A stretch of 64,000 nt of DNA from Vreelandella sp042466685 (GTDB lineage: Bacteria; Pseudomonadota; Gammaproteobacteria; Pseudomonadales; Halomonadaceae). The position numbers and the translations under genes are program-made. Positions within the stretch are counted from its first letter, which is position 1, and each line of letters begins with the position of its first letter. Of the stretch, positions 8,739-17,634 are shown one piece after another. The stretch is from the NCBI RefSeq assembly GCF_042466685.1, contig NZ_CP170448.1:1550001-1614000 (forward strand), in the 5' to 3' direction. The notes under the pieces were generated by a model. The model was not told the origin of the DNA and did not search any database. It saw nothing but the letters and a program-made list of their open reading frames with translations.

Positions 8739-9419
8739 CTAAACACCCAGGTAACGGTCACGCACCGAACTGTCCAGTGCCGCTGGAGCCCCAACCCACA
8801 CGGTGCTGCCCTTCTCAAGAATGGTGCAGCGATCAGCGATAGGCAGAATTTCACTTAACGACTTATCCACCAGCAGCGTGGATTGCCCCTGCTCCTTAAA
8901 TAGCCGAATCGCCCGCCAAATTTCCTGGCGAATGACCGGTGCCAAGCCTTCGGTCGCCTCATCGAGCACCAGCAGGCGTGGGTTGGTCATCAGCGCCCGG
9001 CCAATGGCCAACATCTGCTGCTCACCGCCAGAGAGGGTTTTAGCCAGTTGCGCCCGGCGCTCCTCCAAGCGCGGAAATAGCGTTTCCACTTTTTCCAGTG
9101 TCCACTCACCAGGGCGAGCGGTGACCAGCAGGTTTTCGCGGACAGATAAATTGGGAAAACAGCGTCGCCCCTCCGGCACCAAACCCAGCCCCGCTTTAGC
9201 AATGCGGTAGGCGGGCAGGCGGCGCAGATTATGGGACTCAAACTCAATGGTGCCGCGGCTGGCTGGGGTAAGGCCAAATATCGAGCGAATGGTAGTGGTT
9301 TTACCCATCCCGTTGCGGCCCATTAACGCCACCATTTCTCCGGCGTTTACTTCAAGGTTCACGCCAAATAGCGCCTGGGAGGGGCCATAGAACGTCTCAA
9401 TGTCAGCAACCTTAAGCAT
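8739..9419 (-). CDS. livF: LivF-like branched-chain/aromatic acid ABC transporter ATPase
   Basis: A 226-residue ATPase with Walker A GRNGMGKTT, signature LSGGEQQMLAIGRAL and Walker B LLVLDEATEGLAP. The start is MLKVADIE at 9419, eight bases inside the 3' end of livG, with GGGAG six bases upstream; the frame runs 138 bases further without support. With LivG it energises the LivHM permease. HAAT-family importers in aromatic clusters often carry the aromatic acid itself, so anthranilate or a relative is the probable cargo (inference). Confidence 0.9.
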   Translation of the reverse strand: MLKVADIETFYGPSQALFGVNLEVNAGEMVALMGRNGMGKTTTIRSIFGLTPASRGTIEFESHNLRRLPAYRIAKAGLGLVPEGRRCFPNLSVRENLLVTARPGEWTLEKVETLFPRLEERRAQLAKTLSGGEQQMLAIGRALMTNPRLLVLDEATEGLAPVIRQEIWRAIRLFKEQGQSTLLVDKSLSEILPIADRCTILEKGSTVWVGAPAALDSSVRDRYLGV

Positions 9420-10164
9420 CGGAATCTCCCAGGTAGGCTTCACGGACACGCGGATCCTGCCGAATCGTTTGGCTATCGCCATGTGCAATAACACTGCCGG
9501 AGACCAACACAGAAATACGATCAGCAAGGCGGAACACGGCCTCCATATCGTGCTCAATCAGCAAAATGGGCACTTCCCGCTTGAGCGCTTCTAGTAACTC
9601 GGTCAGCTTCGCCGAACCCTCAGGGCCCAAGCCCGCCATGGGTTCATCCAGCAGTAGGGCGCGTGGCTTGAGCGCCAGTGCGCAGGCCACTTCGACCTGA
9701 CGGCGCTCCCCATGGGAAAGCTCGGATACCGGTGTCCAGGCGCGGTGGCTAAGCTGCATGCGCTCCAGCGCTTGGTAAGCAGGTTCAAGCAACTGCTGGT
9801 CCCGGGCGACGGGTCTCCAGAAACGAAAGCTGTGACTCTGCAGTGCTTGAACGCCCATCATCACATTACGCATCACCGAAAGGGGCTCCGCCAGCGATGA
9901 GACCTGAAAACTACGACCCAGCCCCAATCGGGCGCGCTGGGCAATACTCATGCCGGTGATGTCGGTGTCTGCTAGAAAAACACTGCCCTCATCCGGGCGT
10001 ATGCTACCGGCAATTTGCCCGATCAGGGTCGACTTGCCTGCGCCATTGGGGCCAATCAGGGCGTGGATTTCGCCCTGCTGAAGATCCAGTGAAACATCCT
10101 GGGTGGCCTGCAGCGCGCCAAAGCGTTTATGCAGCTGTTGCAGCGAGAGGACGATATCACTCAT
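9412..10164 (-). CDS. livG: LivG-like ABC transporter ATPase
   Basis: A 250-residue ATPase with Walker A GPNGAGKST, signature LSHGERRQVEVA, Walker B ALLLDEPMAGLGP and switch histidine in LLIEHDMEAVF. The long insert between Walker A and the signature is typical of LivG rather than LivF. It overlaps livM by eight bases and livF by eight bases, so the four transporter genes are tightly coupled. Confidence 0.92.
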   Translation of the reverse strand: MSDIVLSLQQLHKRFGALQATQDVSLDLQQGEIHALIGPNGAGKSTLIGQIAGSIRPDEGSVFLADTDITGMSIAQRARLGLGRSFQVSSLAEPLSVMRNVMMGVQALQSHSFRFWRPVARDQQLLEPAYQALERMQLSHRAWTPVSELSHGERRQVEVACALALKPRALLLDEPMAGLGPEGSAKLTELLEALKREVPILLIEHDMEAVFRLADRISVLVSGSVIAHGDSQTIRQDPRVREAYLGDSDA

Positions 10165-11221
10165 TGCGCTCCCTCCCCGCTAGCCAACCCATCACCCCAT
10201 GTTTGGCAAATAGCACCACCCCAAGCAGCACCAAGCCTAAAAAGAGCTGCCAGTACTGAGTAATACCACCCAACAGGGTCTCCATCATGACAAATAGAAC
10301 TGCCCCGGCCAGGGGGCCATAAAGGCGCCCCACGCCGCCCAAAATCACAATCACCATCAGTTCACCGGAGAAGTGCCAACTGAGCATGTTGGGGCTAACA
10401 AAACCATTTAGATCCGCATAGAGCGCTCCGGCAAGGCCGGTGATCGCTGCAGAAATCACAAAGGCCACCAGGCGAATGGGGTAAGGGCTAATACCGGCGG
10501 TGGCCAAACGCACGTCGTTAAGCCGTGCCATGGTGAGGGCGGCGCCAAAGCGGGATTTCATCAGCCGCGAGGTGATCGCCATGGCGAGTACCAGCCCGGT
10601 GAAGCAGATCAAAAAATAGGTCAATGAGTGGCTACTATCCACCAGCGGTAGCGTATTGCGTATATAAATGGGTAGGCCATCCTCGCCACCATAGGTTGGC
10701 CAGGAGTTGGCAAAGTAGTAAATCATCTGCGCAAAGGCGAGGGTGATCATAATGAAATAGACCCCCGTGGTACGCAGCGAGATCGCGCCGATCACCAGTG
10801 CCAGCAGTGCACACAGCAGGGCAGCCACCAGCCACACCACCAGCAGGCTATCGCTGCCCGGCACGCTAAAAGGCCAGGTCATAAACGGCGAGTAATCAAA
10901 AGCGTGGTATGCGCTGATGCCCGCTACATAGCCGCCTAAGCCGAAATAGGCGGCATGTCCAAAGCTCACCATGCCCCCATAGCCAATCGCCAGATTAAGG
11001 CCCACAGCGGCCATGGCAATGATCGTCATCCGCGAGGCTAGATTGACGTAGTAGATATGGCCCAGTAGGTAAGCCGCCACCGGCACCAAGAGCAGCAGGC
11101 CGAGCAGTGCCATCTGTACCAGCCCTTTGCGGTCAAAGTGGCTGCCAGTTTTGGGCGCAAGTGCCGTGTCGGCGGTGCTGGCTTGCGGGGCACCATTAGT
11201 CAGGGAAGTGTTATTAGTCAT
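10157..11221 (-). CDS. livM: LivM-like ABC transporter permease
   Basis: A 354-residue membrane protein with about nine to ten hydrophobic helices. It has the family signature GYGGMVSFGHAAYFGLGGY near residues 80-100 and a second conserved stretch near FSGELMVIVILGGVGRLYGP. A hydrophilic N-terminal tail of about 30 residues (TNNTSLTNGAPQ...) precedes the first helix. It forms the translocation channel with LivH, whose 3' end it overlaps by eight bases. Confidence 0.92.
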   Translation of the reverse strand: MTNNTSLTNGAPQASTADTALAPKTGSHFDRKGLVQMALLGLLLLVPVAAYLLGHIYYVNLASRMTIIAMAAVGLNLAIGYGGMVSFGHAAYFGLGGYVAGISAYHAFDYSPFMTWPFSVPGSDSLLVVWLVAALLCALLALVIGAISLRTTGVYFIMITLAFAQMIYYFANSWPTYGGEDGLPIYIRNTLPLVDSSHSLTYFLICFTGLVLAMAITSRLMKSRFGAALTMARLNDVRLATAGISPYPIRLVAFVISAAITGLAGALYADLNGFVSPNMLSWHFSGELMVIVILGGVGRLYGPLAGAVLFVMMETLLGGITQYWQLFLGLVLLGVVLFAKHGVMGWLAGRERNE

Positions 11222-12143
11222 GGGCAGAGAACAGTCCCTTAGGCTTGAAGGCGAGAATGACGGCCATGAGGATATAGATCAGCATGGCGGCTAGCGCCGC
11301 ACCGACCCCGGTCGCCTCAGAGGGCGGCATAAAGGCGCGGAAAAAGATCGGCAAATAGACCCGCCCCAATGTGTCGACCACACCCACCAACAGGGCACCC
11401 AGTAGTGCCCCTTTAATCGAGCCGATACCGCCAATGACGATCACCACGAAGGCCAAAATCAGCACAGGCTCGCCCATGCCGACCTGTACAGATTGCAGTG
11501 CACCCACTAACGCACCGGCCAAGCCTGCCAACCCCGCACCCAAAGCAAACACGACGGTATACAGCTTGGAAATATTGACTCCCAGCGCACCAATCATTTC
11601 GCGGTCGCTCTCACCCGCACGGATACGCATGCCCAAGCGAGTTCTGGAGATCAAAAAGTAGAGGGCGATCGAAATGACAATCCCCACGCCAATCAGCATT
11701 AGCCGGTAGATGGGGTAGCGTGTGTCGCCGGGCAGGGTGACAAAGCCGGTTAACCAGGAAGGCGGGCTAAGGCGCATGGGCGACGAGCCGAATATCCAGC
11801 GCGTGCCTTCGGAAAAAATCAAAATAAGCGCAAAGGTCGCCAACACCTGATCAAGGTGGGGGCGGTGATAGAGCCGGCGAATCACCAGTAGCTCCACCAA
11901 GGCGCCGACCATTGCCGCAGCTGCCATACCTGCGCCCAACCCAATCAGAAAAGAGCCGGTTGAAGCAGTTACGGCGGCGGTGGCATAGGCACCCACCATA
12001 TAAAAGGAGCCGTGGGCAAGATTGATCAACCCCATGACCCCGAATACCAGGGTAAGGCCGCTAGCCATCAGAAACAGCATGGTGCCAAGCTGCACGCCGT
12101 TGAGAAGTTGCTCTATTAGCAGAGTAACGGACACGTTAGGCAT
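11214..12143 (-). CDS. livH: LivH-like ABC transporter permease
   Basis: About 309 residues and eight hydrophobic helices. Conserved parts are NGVQLGTMLFLMASGLTLVFG, INLAHGSFYMVGAYA and VVIVIGGIGSIKGALLGALL. The frame can be read from GTG 12182, but that codon lies inside the hairpin at 12167-12188. ATG 12143 is fused to the Shine-Dalgarno (AAGGATG). A GTG at 12134, eight bases after AAGGA, is an equally good start. It is the first permease gene after the binding protein. Confidence 0.9.
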   Translation of the reverse strand: MPNVSVTLLIEQLLNGVQLGTMLFLMASGLTLVFGVMGLINLAHGSFYMVGAYATAAVTASTGSFLIGLGAGMAAAAMVGALVELLVIRRLYHRPHLDQVLATFALILIFSEGTRWIFGSSPMRLSPPSWLTGFVTLPGDTRYPIYRLMLIGVGIVISIALYFLISRTRLGMRIRAGESDREMIGALGVNISKLYTVVFALGAGLAGLAGALVGALQSVQVGMGEPVLILAFVVIVIGGIGSIKGALLGALLVGVVDTLGRVYLPIFFRAFMPPSEATGVGAALAAMLIYILMAVILAFKPKGLFSAHD

Positions 12144-12155
12144 CCTTAACAAAGG

Positions 12156-12188
12156 AAGAAAGCAAAGGCTGGGTGATGACACCCAGCC
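12156..12188 (-). terminator. Intrinsic terminator/attenuator between binding-protein and livH genes
   Basis: Read leftward, GGCTGGGTG, loop TCAT and CACCCAGCC form a perfect 9-bp stem, followed by TTTGCTTTCTT. It lies ten bases after the binding-protein stop codon. This arrangement commonly gives partial termination or 3' protection, so the binding protein is made in excess of the membrane parts. Confidence 0.72.
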
Positions 12189-12197
12189 ACGACGACA

Positions 12198-13340
12198 TTA
12201 CATCTGGCACTGCTCAAAATAGATGTCCTGGATATCTTCCACCGCGATACCAATCAGACGATTGGTAGGCTCGCCATCGTCACCCTCCACGACTTCACGT
12301 ACGTAGATGTCCTGAATAGGGTGGTGGTTAGGGCCAAAGCGGAATTCGCCGCGCACGCTATCAAAGTCGGCGGCCCGCAGCGCTTCGCGGAAAGCGTCTT
12401 TGTCATCGGGGTGGGCGGTTTCAAGCGCACTAAGGATCAGGTTAGCGGTGTCGTAACCCTGCGCTGCATAAAGCGTCGGCATGCGGTCATAAGCGGCTTG
12501 GAAGCCCTCGACAAAGCGATCGTTAGCGTCGTTTTCTAGATCATAAGCCCACAGCGAGGTATTGCGTGCGCCAATGGCGGCACTGCCTACCGCTTTGATA
12601 AGAATCTCGTCAAACGAGAAGGCGGCGCCAAAGATTGGCATATCTACACCGGAGCTCTCCCACTGCTTCATAAACGAAATACCCATCCCGCCGGGCAGGA
12701 AGAAGAACAAGCTATCGGCATCGCTGGCGCGAATCTGGGCAATTTCAGCGGCGTAGTCGGTCTGGCCCATTTGGGTATAAAGTTCGCCGACCACTTCCCC
12801 TTCATAAAGGTGCTTAAAGCCCGCTAACGCATCGGTGCCTGCGGGGTAGTTGGGGGCCATGATAATCGGGCGCTCATACCCCTCTTCACGCATATAGGCC
12901 CCCATGGCGCCGTGCAGGTTGTCATTTTGATACGCCACGTTGAAGTAATTCTCGTGGCACATGCGTCCGGCTAGATCGGAAGGGCCAGCATTGGGGGAGA
13001 GATAGAAGGTGCCCTGGCGCGTCACGGAGGGCACCACCGCCATGGCCAGGTTGGACCATATGATACCGGTCAGGATGTCCACCTCATCGCGCTGCATAAA
13101 CTCATTGGCCAGACTGCGCGCCAGATCCGGGCGGTTGGCGTCGTCTTGAATCAGCACTTCCACATCGTCACGACCCGACTGCTCAAGCGCCAGCATAAAG
13201 CCGTCGCGAACGTCCACACCCAGGTGGGAGCCGCCGCCTGAAAGGGTGGTGATCATGCCAATTTTAACGTCATCGGCATGAGCCGTTACCAGGCTGGAGG
13301 AGAGCAGTAAGCCAAGGCCAAAGCGGGATATCGTCTTCAT
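12198..13340 (-). CDS. Periplasmic substrate-binding protein of Liv-type ABC transporter
   Basis: A 380-residue type I periplasmic binding protein (Peripla_BP_6). A signal peptide of about 22 residues (MKTISRFGLGLLLSSS...AHA) ends at A-D-D. The mature start VKIGMITTLSGGGSHLGVDVRDGFMLALEQSG is the usual ligand-pocket beginning. Sequence style is closer to aromatic-acid binders of the HAAT family than to LivJ/LivK, consistent with the operon. It lies 41 bp after the ligase gene and is followed by an attenuator. Confidence 0.9.
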   Translation of the reverse strand: MKTISRFGLGLLLSSSLVTAHADDVKIGMITTLSGGGSHLGVDVRDGFMLALEQSGRDDVEVLIQDDANRPDLARSLANEFMQRDEVDILTGIIWSNLAMAVVPSVTRQGTFYLSPNAGPSDLAGRMCHENYFNVAYQNDNLHGAMGAYMREEGYERPIIMAPNYPAGTDALAGFKHLYEGEVVGELYTQMGQTDYAAEIAQIRASDADSLFFFLPGGMGISFMKQWESSGVDMPIFGAAFSFDEILIKAVGSAAIGARNTSLWAYDLENDANDRFVEGFQAAYDRMPTLYAAQGYDTANLILSALETAHPDDKDAFREALRAADFDSVRGEFRFGPNHHPIQDIYVREVVEGDDGEPTNRLIGIAVEDIQDIYFEQCQM

Positions 13341-13381
13341 GGATCATTCCTCATTTTTTAATCGTTTTATTGCTGAGAGGG

Positions 13382-15070
13382 TCATACATTAGTTTTAGTG
13401 AAACTAGCATTGGTACTATGGGTATAAGCGCCTGAAGAATCAGCGCTAGGGTAGTGTTCCTGGCTCAGCCGAAAGCGCTGAACCTTACCCGTGGATGTTT
13501 TAGGCAGTTCCTCGATAAATCGTAGGGAGCGAGGGTACTTATACGGCGCGATGGTTTGTTTCACGAAGTCCTGCAACATTTGCTGACACTCTTCATCTTG
13601 CTGAAAACCATCGTTTAGAACAACAAAAGCCTCGACAATTTGGCCGCGCTCTTCGCTTGGCGCACCTATCACCGCGCACTCTTTAACGGCGGGGTGGGCC
13701 AGCAGTGCTGCCTCTACCTCAGGGCCTGCAATGTTGTAGCCCGCTGAGACAATCATGTCGTCGTTGCGGGCAGCGAAATGGAAGTAGCCCTCTTCGTCCT
13801 GATAAAACGCATCGCCGGTGATATTCCAGCCCTCTTTTACATATTTCTGCTGGCGCTTATCGGCTAGGTAGCGGCAGCCGGTGGGGCCGCGCACGGCCAG
13901 CTTGCCCACCGTGCCCCGGGGAACATCATTCATCTCGTCATCCACAATACGCGCTTCGTAACCGGTCACCGGTTTGCCGGTACAGCTGGGGCGATGGTCA
14001 TCCAGCCGGTTAGAGATAAAGATATGCAGCATTTCAGTGGCGCCGATCCCGTCGAGGATGGGAGTGCCAGTTTGCTGGATCCAGTCATGATAAATCGGTG
14101 CGGGCAGCGTTTCGCCAGCGGAGACAGCCACGCGTAGGCTGCTTAAATCCTCATGGCGTGTGGGTGCTGAAAGCATCGCTCGGTAAGCCGTGGGGGCGGT
14201 AAATACCACCGTGGCCTGATACTCGCGGATAATGTCCATCATATTGGGCGGGGAGGCGTGTTCGAGTAGCACAGCGGTAGCGCCGAAGCGCAGCGGAAAG
14301 ATGGCCAGCCCACCCAGGCCAAAGGTGAACGCCAGCGGTGGCGAACCGACGAAGACATCCTCTGGCGTCACCTGCAGCACCTCCTTGGCGTAGCCATCGG
14401 CGATCACCAGTAGGTCGCGGTGAAAGTGCATGGTGGCTTTGGGCGAGCCGGTGGTGCCCGAGGTAAAGCCGAGCAGCGCTACATCATCGGCGGCGGTATC
14501 GACGGCTTCAAACGTAGCGGGCTTGCTCAGTGCCAGGCGGTCAAGTTCCGCATCATGATTGGCAGTGCCGTCAAAACCGACAATACGCGTGAGGGTTGGG
14601 CTTAACGTCTGGCATTCACTCAGTTCATCGAGTAGGCGGGTATCGCAGAGGGCGAGGCTGATTTCCGCTTTATCGATTACCTGGCATAGCTCTTTGGTGC
14701 GCAGCATTGGCATGGTGTTGACCACCACGGCGCCCGTTTTCGTAGCGGCCAGCCAGCAGGCCACCATGGCCGGGTTGTTGGCCGAGCGGATCAGCACCCG
14801 CTGGCCGGGAATCACGCCCAGGTCTTCCACCAGCACATGGGCAAGGCGGTTGGTCCACTCGGTGAGTTCTTGATAAGTACGCCGTCGGCCATTACCCGCT
14901 AAGGCAATGCGTTCGCCGTGGCCTTGGTCAAGCAACCGGTCGCAAAGCTCAACGCCGGCGTTAATTCGCTCAGGGTAATCGGAGCCCGCGAGCAGAAACT
15001 CGGGCTGACTATCAATGGGTGGCAGGTTATCCCGCGCAAAAGTATCAGCATGGGCCGACTGGATATACAT
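13382..15070 (-). CDS. abmG: Aryl-CoA ligase, 2-aminobenzoate-CoA ligase type
   Basis: About 562 residues, an AMP-forming acyl-CoA synthetase. The P-loop is LLGFTSGTTGSPKATMHFHRD; other motifs are GIGATEMLHIF, the hinge after TGDAFYQDEEGYFHFAARNDDMI and the catalytic lysine in PKTSTGKVQRF. The benzoate/2-aminobenzoate ligase branch fits PPLAFTFGLGGLAIFPLRFGA and the neighbours. It would activate anthranilate (or salicylate/benzoate) to the CoA ester. ATG 15070 has GGAGG six bases upstream, and a longer frame lacks this. Substrate is inferred from the adjacent two-domain monooxygenase. Confidence 0.86.
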   Translation of the reverse strand: MYIQSAHADTFARDNLPPIDSQPEFLLAGSDYPERINAGVELCDRLLDQGHGERIALAGNGRRRTYQELTEWTNRLAHVLVEDLGVIPGQRVLIRSANNPAMVACWLAATKTGAVVVNTMPMLRTKELCQVIDKAEISLALCDTRLLDELSECQTLSPTLTRIVGFDGTANHDAELDRLALSKPATFEAVDTAADDVALLGFTSGTTGSPKATMHFHRDLLVIADGYAKEVLQVTPEDVFVGSPPLAFTFGLGGLAIFPLRFGATAVLLEHASPPNMMDIIREYQATVVFTAPTAYRAMLSAPTRHEDLSSLRVAVSAGETLPAPIYHDWIQQTGTPILDGIGATEMLHIFISNRLDDHRPSCTGKPVTGYEARIVDDEMNDVPRGTVGKLAVRGPTGCRYLADKRQQKYVKEGWNITGDAFYQDEEGYFHFAARNDDMIVSAGYNIAGPEVEAALLAHPAVKECAVIGAPSEERGQIVEAFVVLNDGFQQDEECQQMLQDFVKQTIAPYKYPRSLRFIEELPKTSTGKVQRFRLSQEHYPSADSSGAYTHSTNASFTKTNV

Positions 15071-15196
15071 GACCAACCTCCGTATTTGGTGTCGTTGTTT
15101 ATTGCTGCCCAAGGCTCAAATGAGGCGCGGGCAGGGATACGGTGTCTGGCGTTGTGTTTTATTGTTTTGGTGATTTGCTATACGGCTTTTTGCTGC

Positions 15197-16330
15197 TTAC
15201 TCCTCCGCGAGCATACTGCGGGCGATGACCACTTTCTGGACGTCTGAAGCGCCTTCATAAATACGCAGCGCGCGAATTTCCCGGTAGAGGCTTTCGATGA
15301 TGTGACCCTTACGAACACCGTCACCGCCGTGAAGCTGAACCGCCTGGTCGATCACCTGCTGGGCCTGATCGGTGGCAAACAGTTTGGCCATCGCGGCTTC
15401 GCGAGTGACACGCTCGGCGCCTTGATCCTTCGTCCAGGCGGCGCGGTAGACCAGCAGGGCGGCGGCATCCACATTGAGCGCCATATCGGCCAAGTGACCC
15501 TGCACCATTTGCAGATCGGAAAGGGTGGCGCCAAACAGCTCACGAGAGCGGCTGCGGGAGAGCGACTCCTCCAGTGCACGGCGGGCGAACCCCAGTGCTG
15601 CCGCGCCTACCGTGGAGCGGAAAACGTCCAGCACTGACATGGCAATCCGAAACCCCTGGCCCGGTTGGCCGATCAAGGCGCTGGCAGGCAGCACCATATC
15701 GTTAAAGCCCAGCCGTGCTAGCGGGTGGGGCGCCACCGACTCCAGGCGTTCACGAATTTCCAGCCCAGGCGTATCAGCGGGGACTAAAAACACGGAAAGC
15801 CCCTTGGCGCCGGGGCCTTCACCGGTGCGAGCGAAGAGGGTGTAAATATCGGCAATGCCGCCGTTAGAGATCCAGGTCTTCTCACCATTTATACGGTAGC
15901 TGTCGCCGTCGCGCTCGGCGGTAGTGTCCAGTTGGGCCACATCGGAGCCCGAGCGGGGCTCGCTCAGGGCAAAGGCGGAAATGGCTTCACCACGGCGGGT
16001 TTTGTCCAGCCACTGCTTCTGCTCATCGCTGCCATATAGGCTAATCGCACCAGTACCCAGCCCCTGCATGGCAAAGGCGAAATCGGCCAAGCCGTCGTGG
16101 CGGGCGAGGGTTTCGCGAATCAGGCACAGGCTGCGTACATCGATATGTTCGCCCGCAGTGCCTTCCAAAAAGCCGGCCTTGCCCAAATCGCGAACCAACT
16201 GCATACAGGTGGCATCCACATCGCTGTGGTCACGGGGTAGTTCAGCCCGGCACCACGCTTCGAGCTGCTCGGAGAGTTCGCGATGTTTAGCCTCAAAGAA
16301 GGGCCACGCTAGAAAGCTTTTGTCGCTCAT
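15197..16330 (-). CDS. Acyl-CoA dehydrogenase
   Basis: A 377-residue flavoprotein of the acyl-CoA dehydrogenase family. Segments are FALSEPRSGSDVAQLDTTAERDG and ISNGGIADIYTLFARTGEG (FAD/substrate sites), and C-terminal LHGGDGVRKGHIIESLYREIRALRIYEGASDVQK, where the Glu of YEGASD is the likely base. In the 2-aminobenzoyl-CoA pathway an acyl-CoA dehydrogenase serves the beta-oxidation-like steps after ring reduction. Its start overlaps the hydratase stop. A 126-bp gap separates it from the ligase gene downstream. Confidence 0.9.
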   Translation of the reverse strand: MSDKSFLAWPFFEAKHRELSEQLEAWCRAELPRDHSDVDATCMQLVRDLGKAGFLEGTAGEHIDVRSLCLIRETLARHDGLADFAFAMQGLGTGAISLYGSDEQKQWLDKTRRGEAISAFALSEPRSGSDVAQLDTTAERDGDSYRINGEKTWISNGGIADIYTLFARTGEGPGAKGLSVFLVPADTPGLEIRERLESVAPHPLARLGFNDMVLPASALIGQPGQGFRIAMSVLDVFRSTVGAAALGFARRALEESLSRSRSRELFGATLSDLQMVQGHLADMALNVDAAALLVYRAAWTKDQGAERVTREAAMAKLFATDQAQQVIDQAVQLHGGDGVRKGHIIESLYREIRALRIYEGASDVQKVVIARSMLAEE

Positions 16331-17142
16331 TAGTCCCCCTTAAACTCAGGTTTTTGTTTGGCGACAAAGGCGTGGTAGGCGCGTGTAAAATCGTTGGTCT
16401 GCATGCAGATCGCTTGGGCCTGGGCTTCAGATTCGATAGCCTGCTCCAGGCTCATTGACCACTCCTGATTTAGCTGGGTCTTGGTAATGCTGTGGGCAAA
16501 GGTGGGCCCACTGGCCAGCCGGGTGGCGTAGGCGATGGCTTCTTCTTCAAGAGCGTCTGGCTCAACCACGCGGTTGTAGAAGCCCCACTGGAATCCCTCT
16601 TCGGCACTCATGCTGCGGCCGCTGTAGAGCAGGTCGGCGGCTCGGCCCTGACCGATAATGCGCGGCAGCATTGCGCAGGCGCCCATGTCACAGCCTGCCA
16701 AGCCCACCCGGGTAAACAGAAATGCCGTGCTGGCGCGGGGGGTGGCAAAGCGAATATCCGAGGACATGGCGATAATTGCCCCGGCGCCTACGCAGATGCC
16801 GTCGACGGCAGCAATAATCGGCTTGCCGCAGTTGAGCATGGCCTTGACCAGATCCCCGGTCATGCGGGTGAATTCCAGCAAACCCTTCATATCCTTGCCC
16901 ACCAGGGGGCCGATAATTTCATGCACATCGCCGCCGGAGCAGAAGTTCTCACCGTTGGCGGTAAACACCACGGCGTTCACATCATCGGCGTAGGCTAGAT
17001 CACGAAAGGCATCGCGCAACTCGGCGTAGCTCTCAAAGGTCAGCGGGTTTTTACGCTCTGGGCGATTGAGCCGAATAACGGCGACTCCGCCTCGCATTTC
17101 CCAGATAAAGTGCTCGGGGGTTAAGCCAGCCATGCTCTTCAT
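16330..17142 (-). CDS. Enoyl-CoA hydratase/isomerase family protein
   Basis: A 270-residue crotonase-fold enzyme. The oxyanion-hole segments are FTANGENFCSGGDVHEI and GICVGAGAIIAMSSDIRFA; FTRVGLAGCDMGACAMLPR carries the acidic-site region. It should hydrate, isomerise or open a ring-derived CoA ester made by the monooxygenase/reductase. It overlaps the acyl-CoA dehydrogenase start and lies 24 bp after the MarR gene. The exact reaction cannot be assigned. Confidence 0.88.
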   Translation of the reverse strand: MKSMAGLTPEHFIWEMRGGVAVIRLNRPERKNPLTFESYAELRDAFRDLAYADDVNAVVFTANGENFCSGGDVHEIIGPLVGKDMKGLLEFTRMTGDLVKAMLNCGKPIIAAVDGICVGAGAIIAMSSDIRFATPRASTAFLFTRVGLAGCDMGACAMLPRIIGQGRAADLLYSGRSMSAEEGFQWGFYNRVVEPDALEEEAIAYATRLASGPTFAHSITKTQLNQEWSMSLEQAIESEAQAQAICMQTNDFTRAYHAFVAKQKPEFKGD

Positions 17143-17166
17143 ATTGTTGTTCTCGCCTGTCGGTGA

Positions 17167-17634
17167 TTAATGGGCATCGTTAGGAGAAGCGGGTAAGCGA
17201 TGGAGCAACTCGCCGATATGATGGGCGCCCTCTTCGCTCACCCCCTCAAATAGCGCATTGATCCAGCGCTCATGCTCAACGGCCATTCCTCTAAAGGTTT
17301 CTCTCCCCGCAACGGTTAGGCAGACCCGTGTGGCGCGACGGTCGCCCTCAATGGCAATGCGCTCCACGGCGCCATCCTCCACCAAGCGATCAATAATCCC
17401 GGTGACGTTGCCGTTGGAAACTCGCAGCCGTTTGGAGAGCTCGTTCATTTTCAGGCCCTCCTCAGCGGCATACAGGGCGGCCATCACATCAAAGCGCGGC
17501 AGCGTAGAGTCGTGCTCGGTACGCAGGCGTTCGCGCAGTTCGGACTCCACCTGGCGGGTAACACGCAGCATGCGCAGCCATAGGCGCAGGCGCTCCTTGC
17601 TTAAGCTGTTTTTTCCTAGACCCTCGGCTGTCAT
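17167..17634 (-). CDS. MarR-family regulator of the aromatic operon
   Basis: A 155-residue MarR protein. The winged helix is at about residues 50-110: LKMNELSKRLRVSNGNVTGIIDRLVEDGAVERIAIEGDRRATRVCLT, with the wing at GDRR. It starts within the SDR stop (ATGA) inside the operon. MarR repressors of CoA-dependent aromatic pathways usually sense the aryl-CoA ester. The palindrome at 20718-20738 in front of the operon is a candidate operator, which would make it autoregulatory. Confidence 0.9.
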   Translation of the reverse strand: MTAEGLGKNSLSKERLRLWLRMLRVTRQVESELRERLRTEHDSTLPRFDVMAALYAAEEGLKMNELSKRLRVSNGNVTGIIDRLVEDGAVERIAIEGDRRATRVCLTVAGRETFRGMAVEHERWINALFEGVSEEGAHHIGELLHRLPASPNDAH

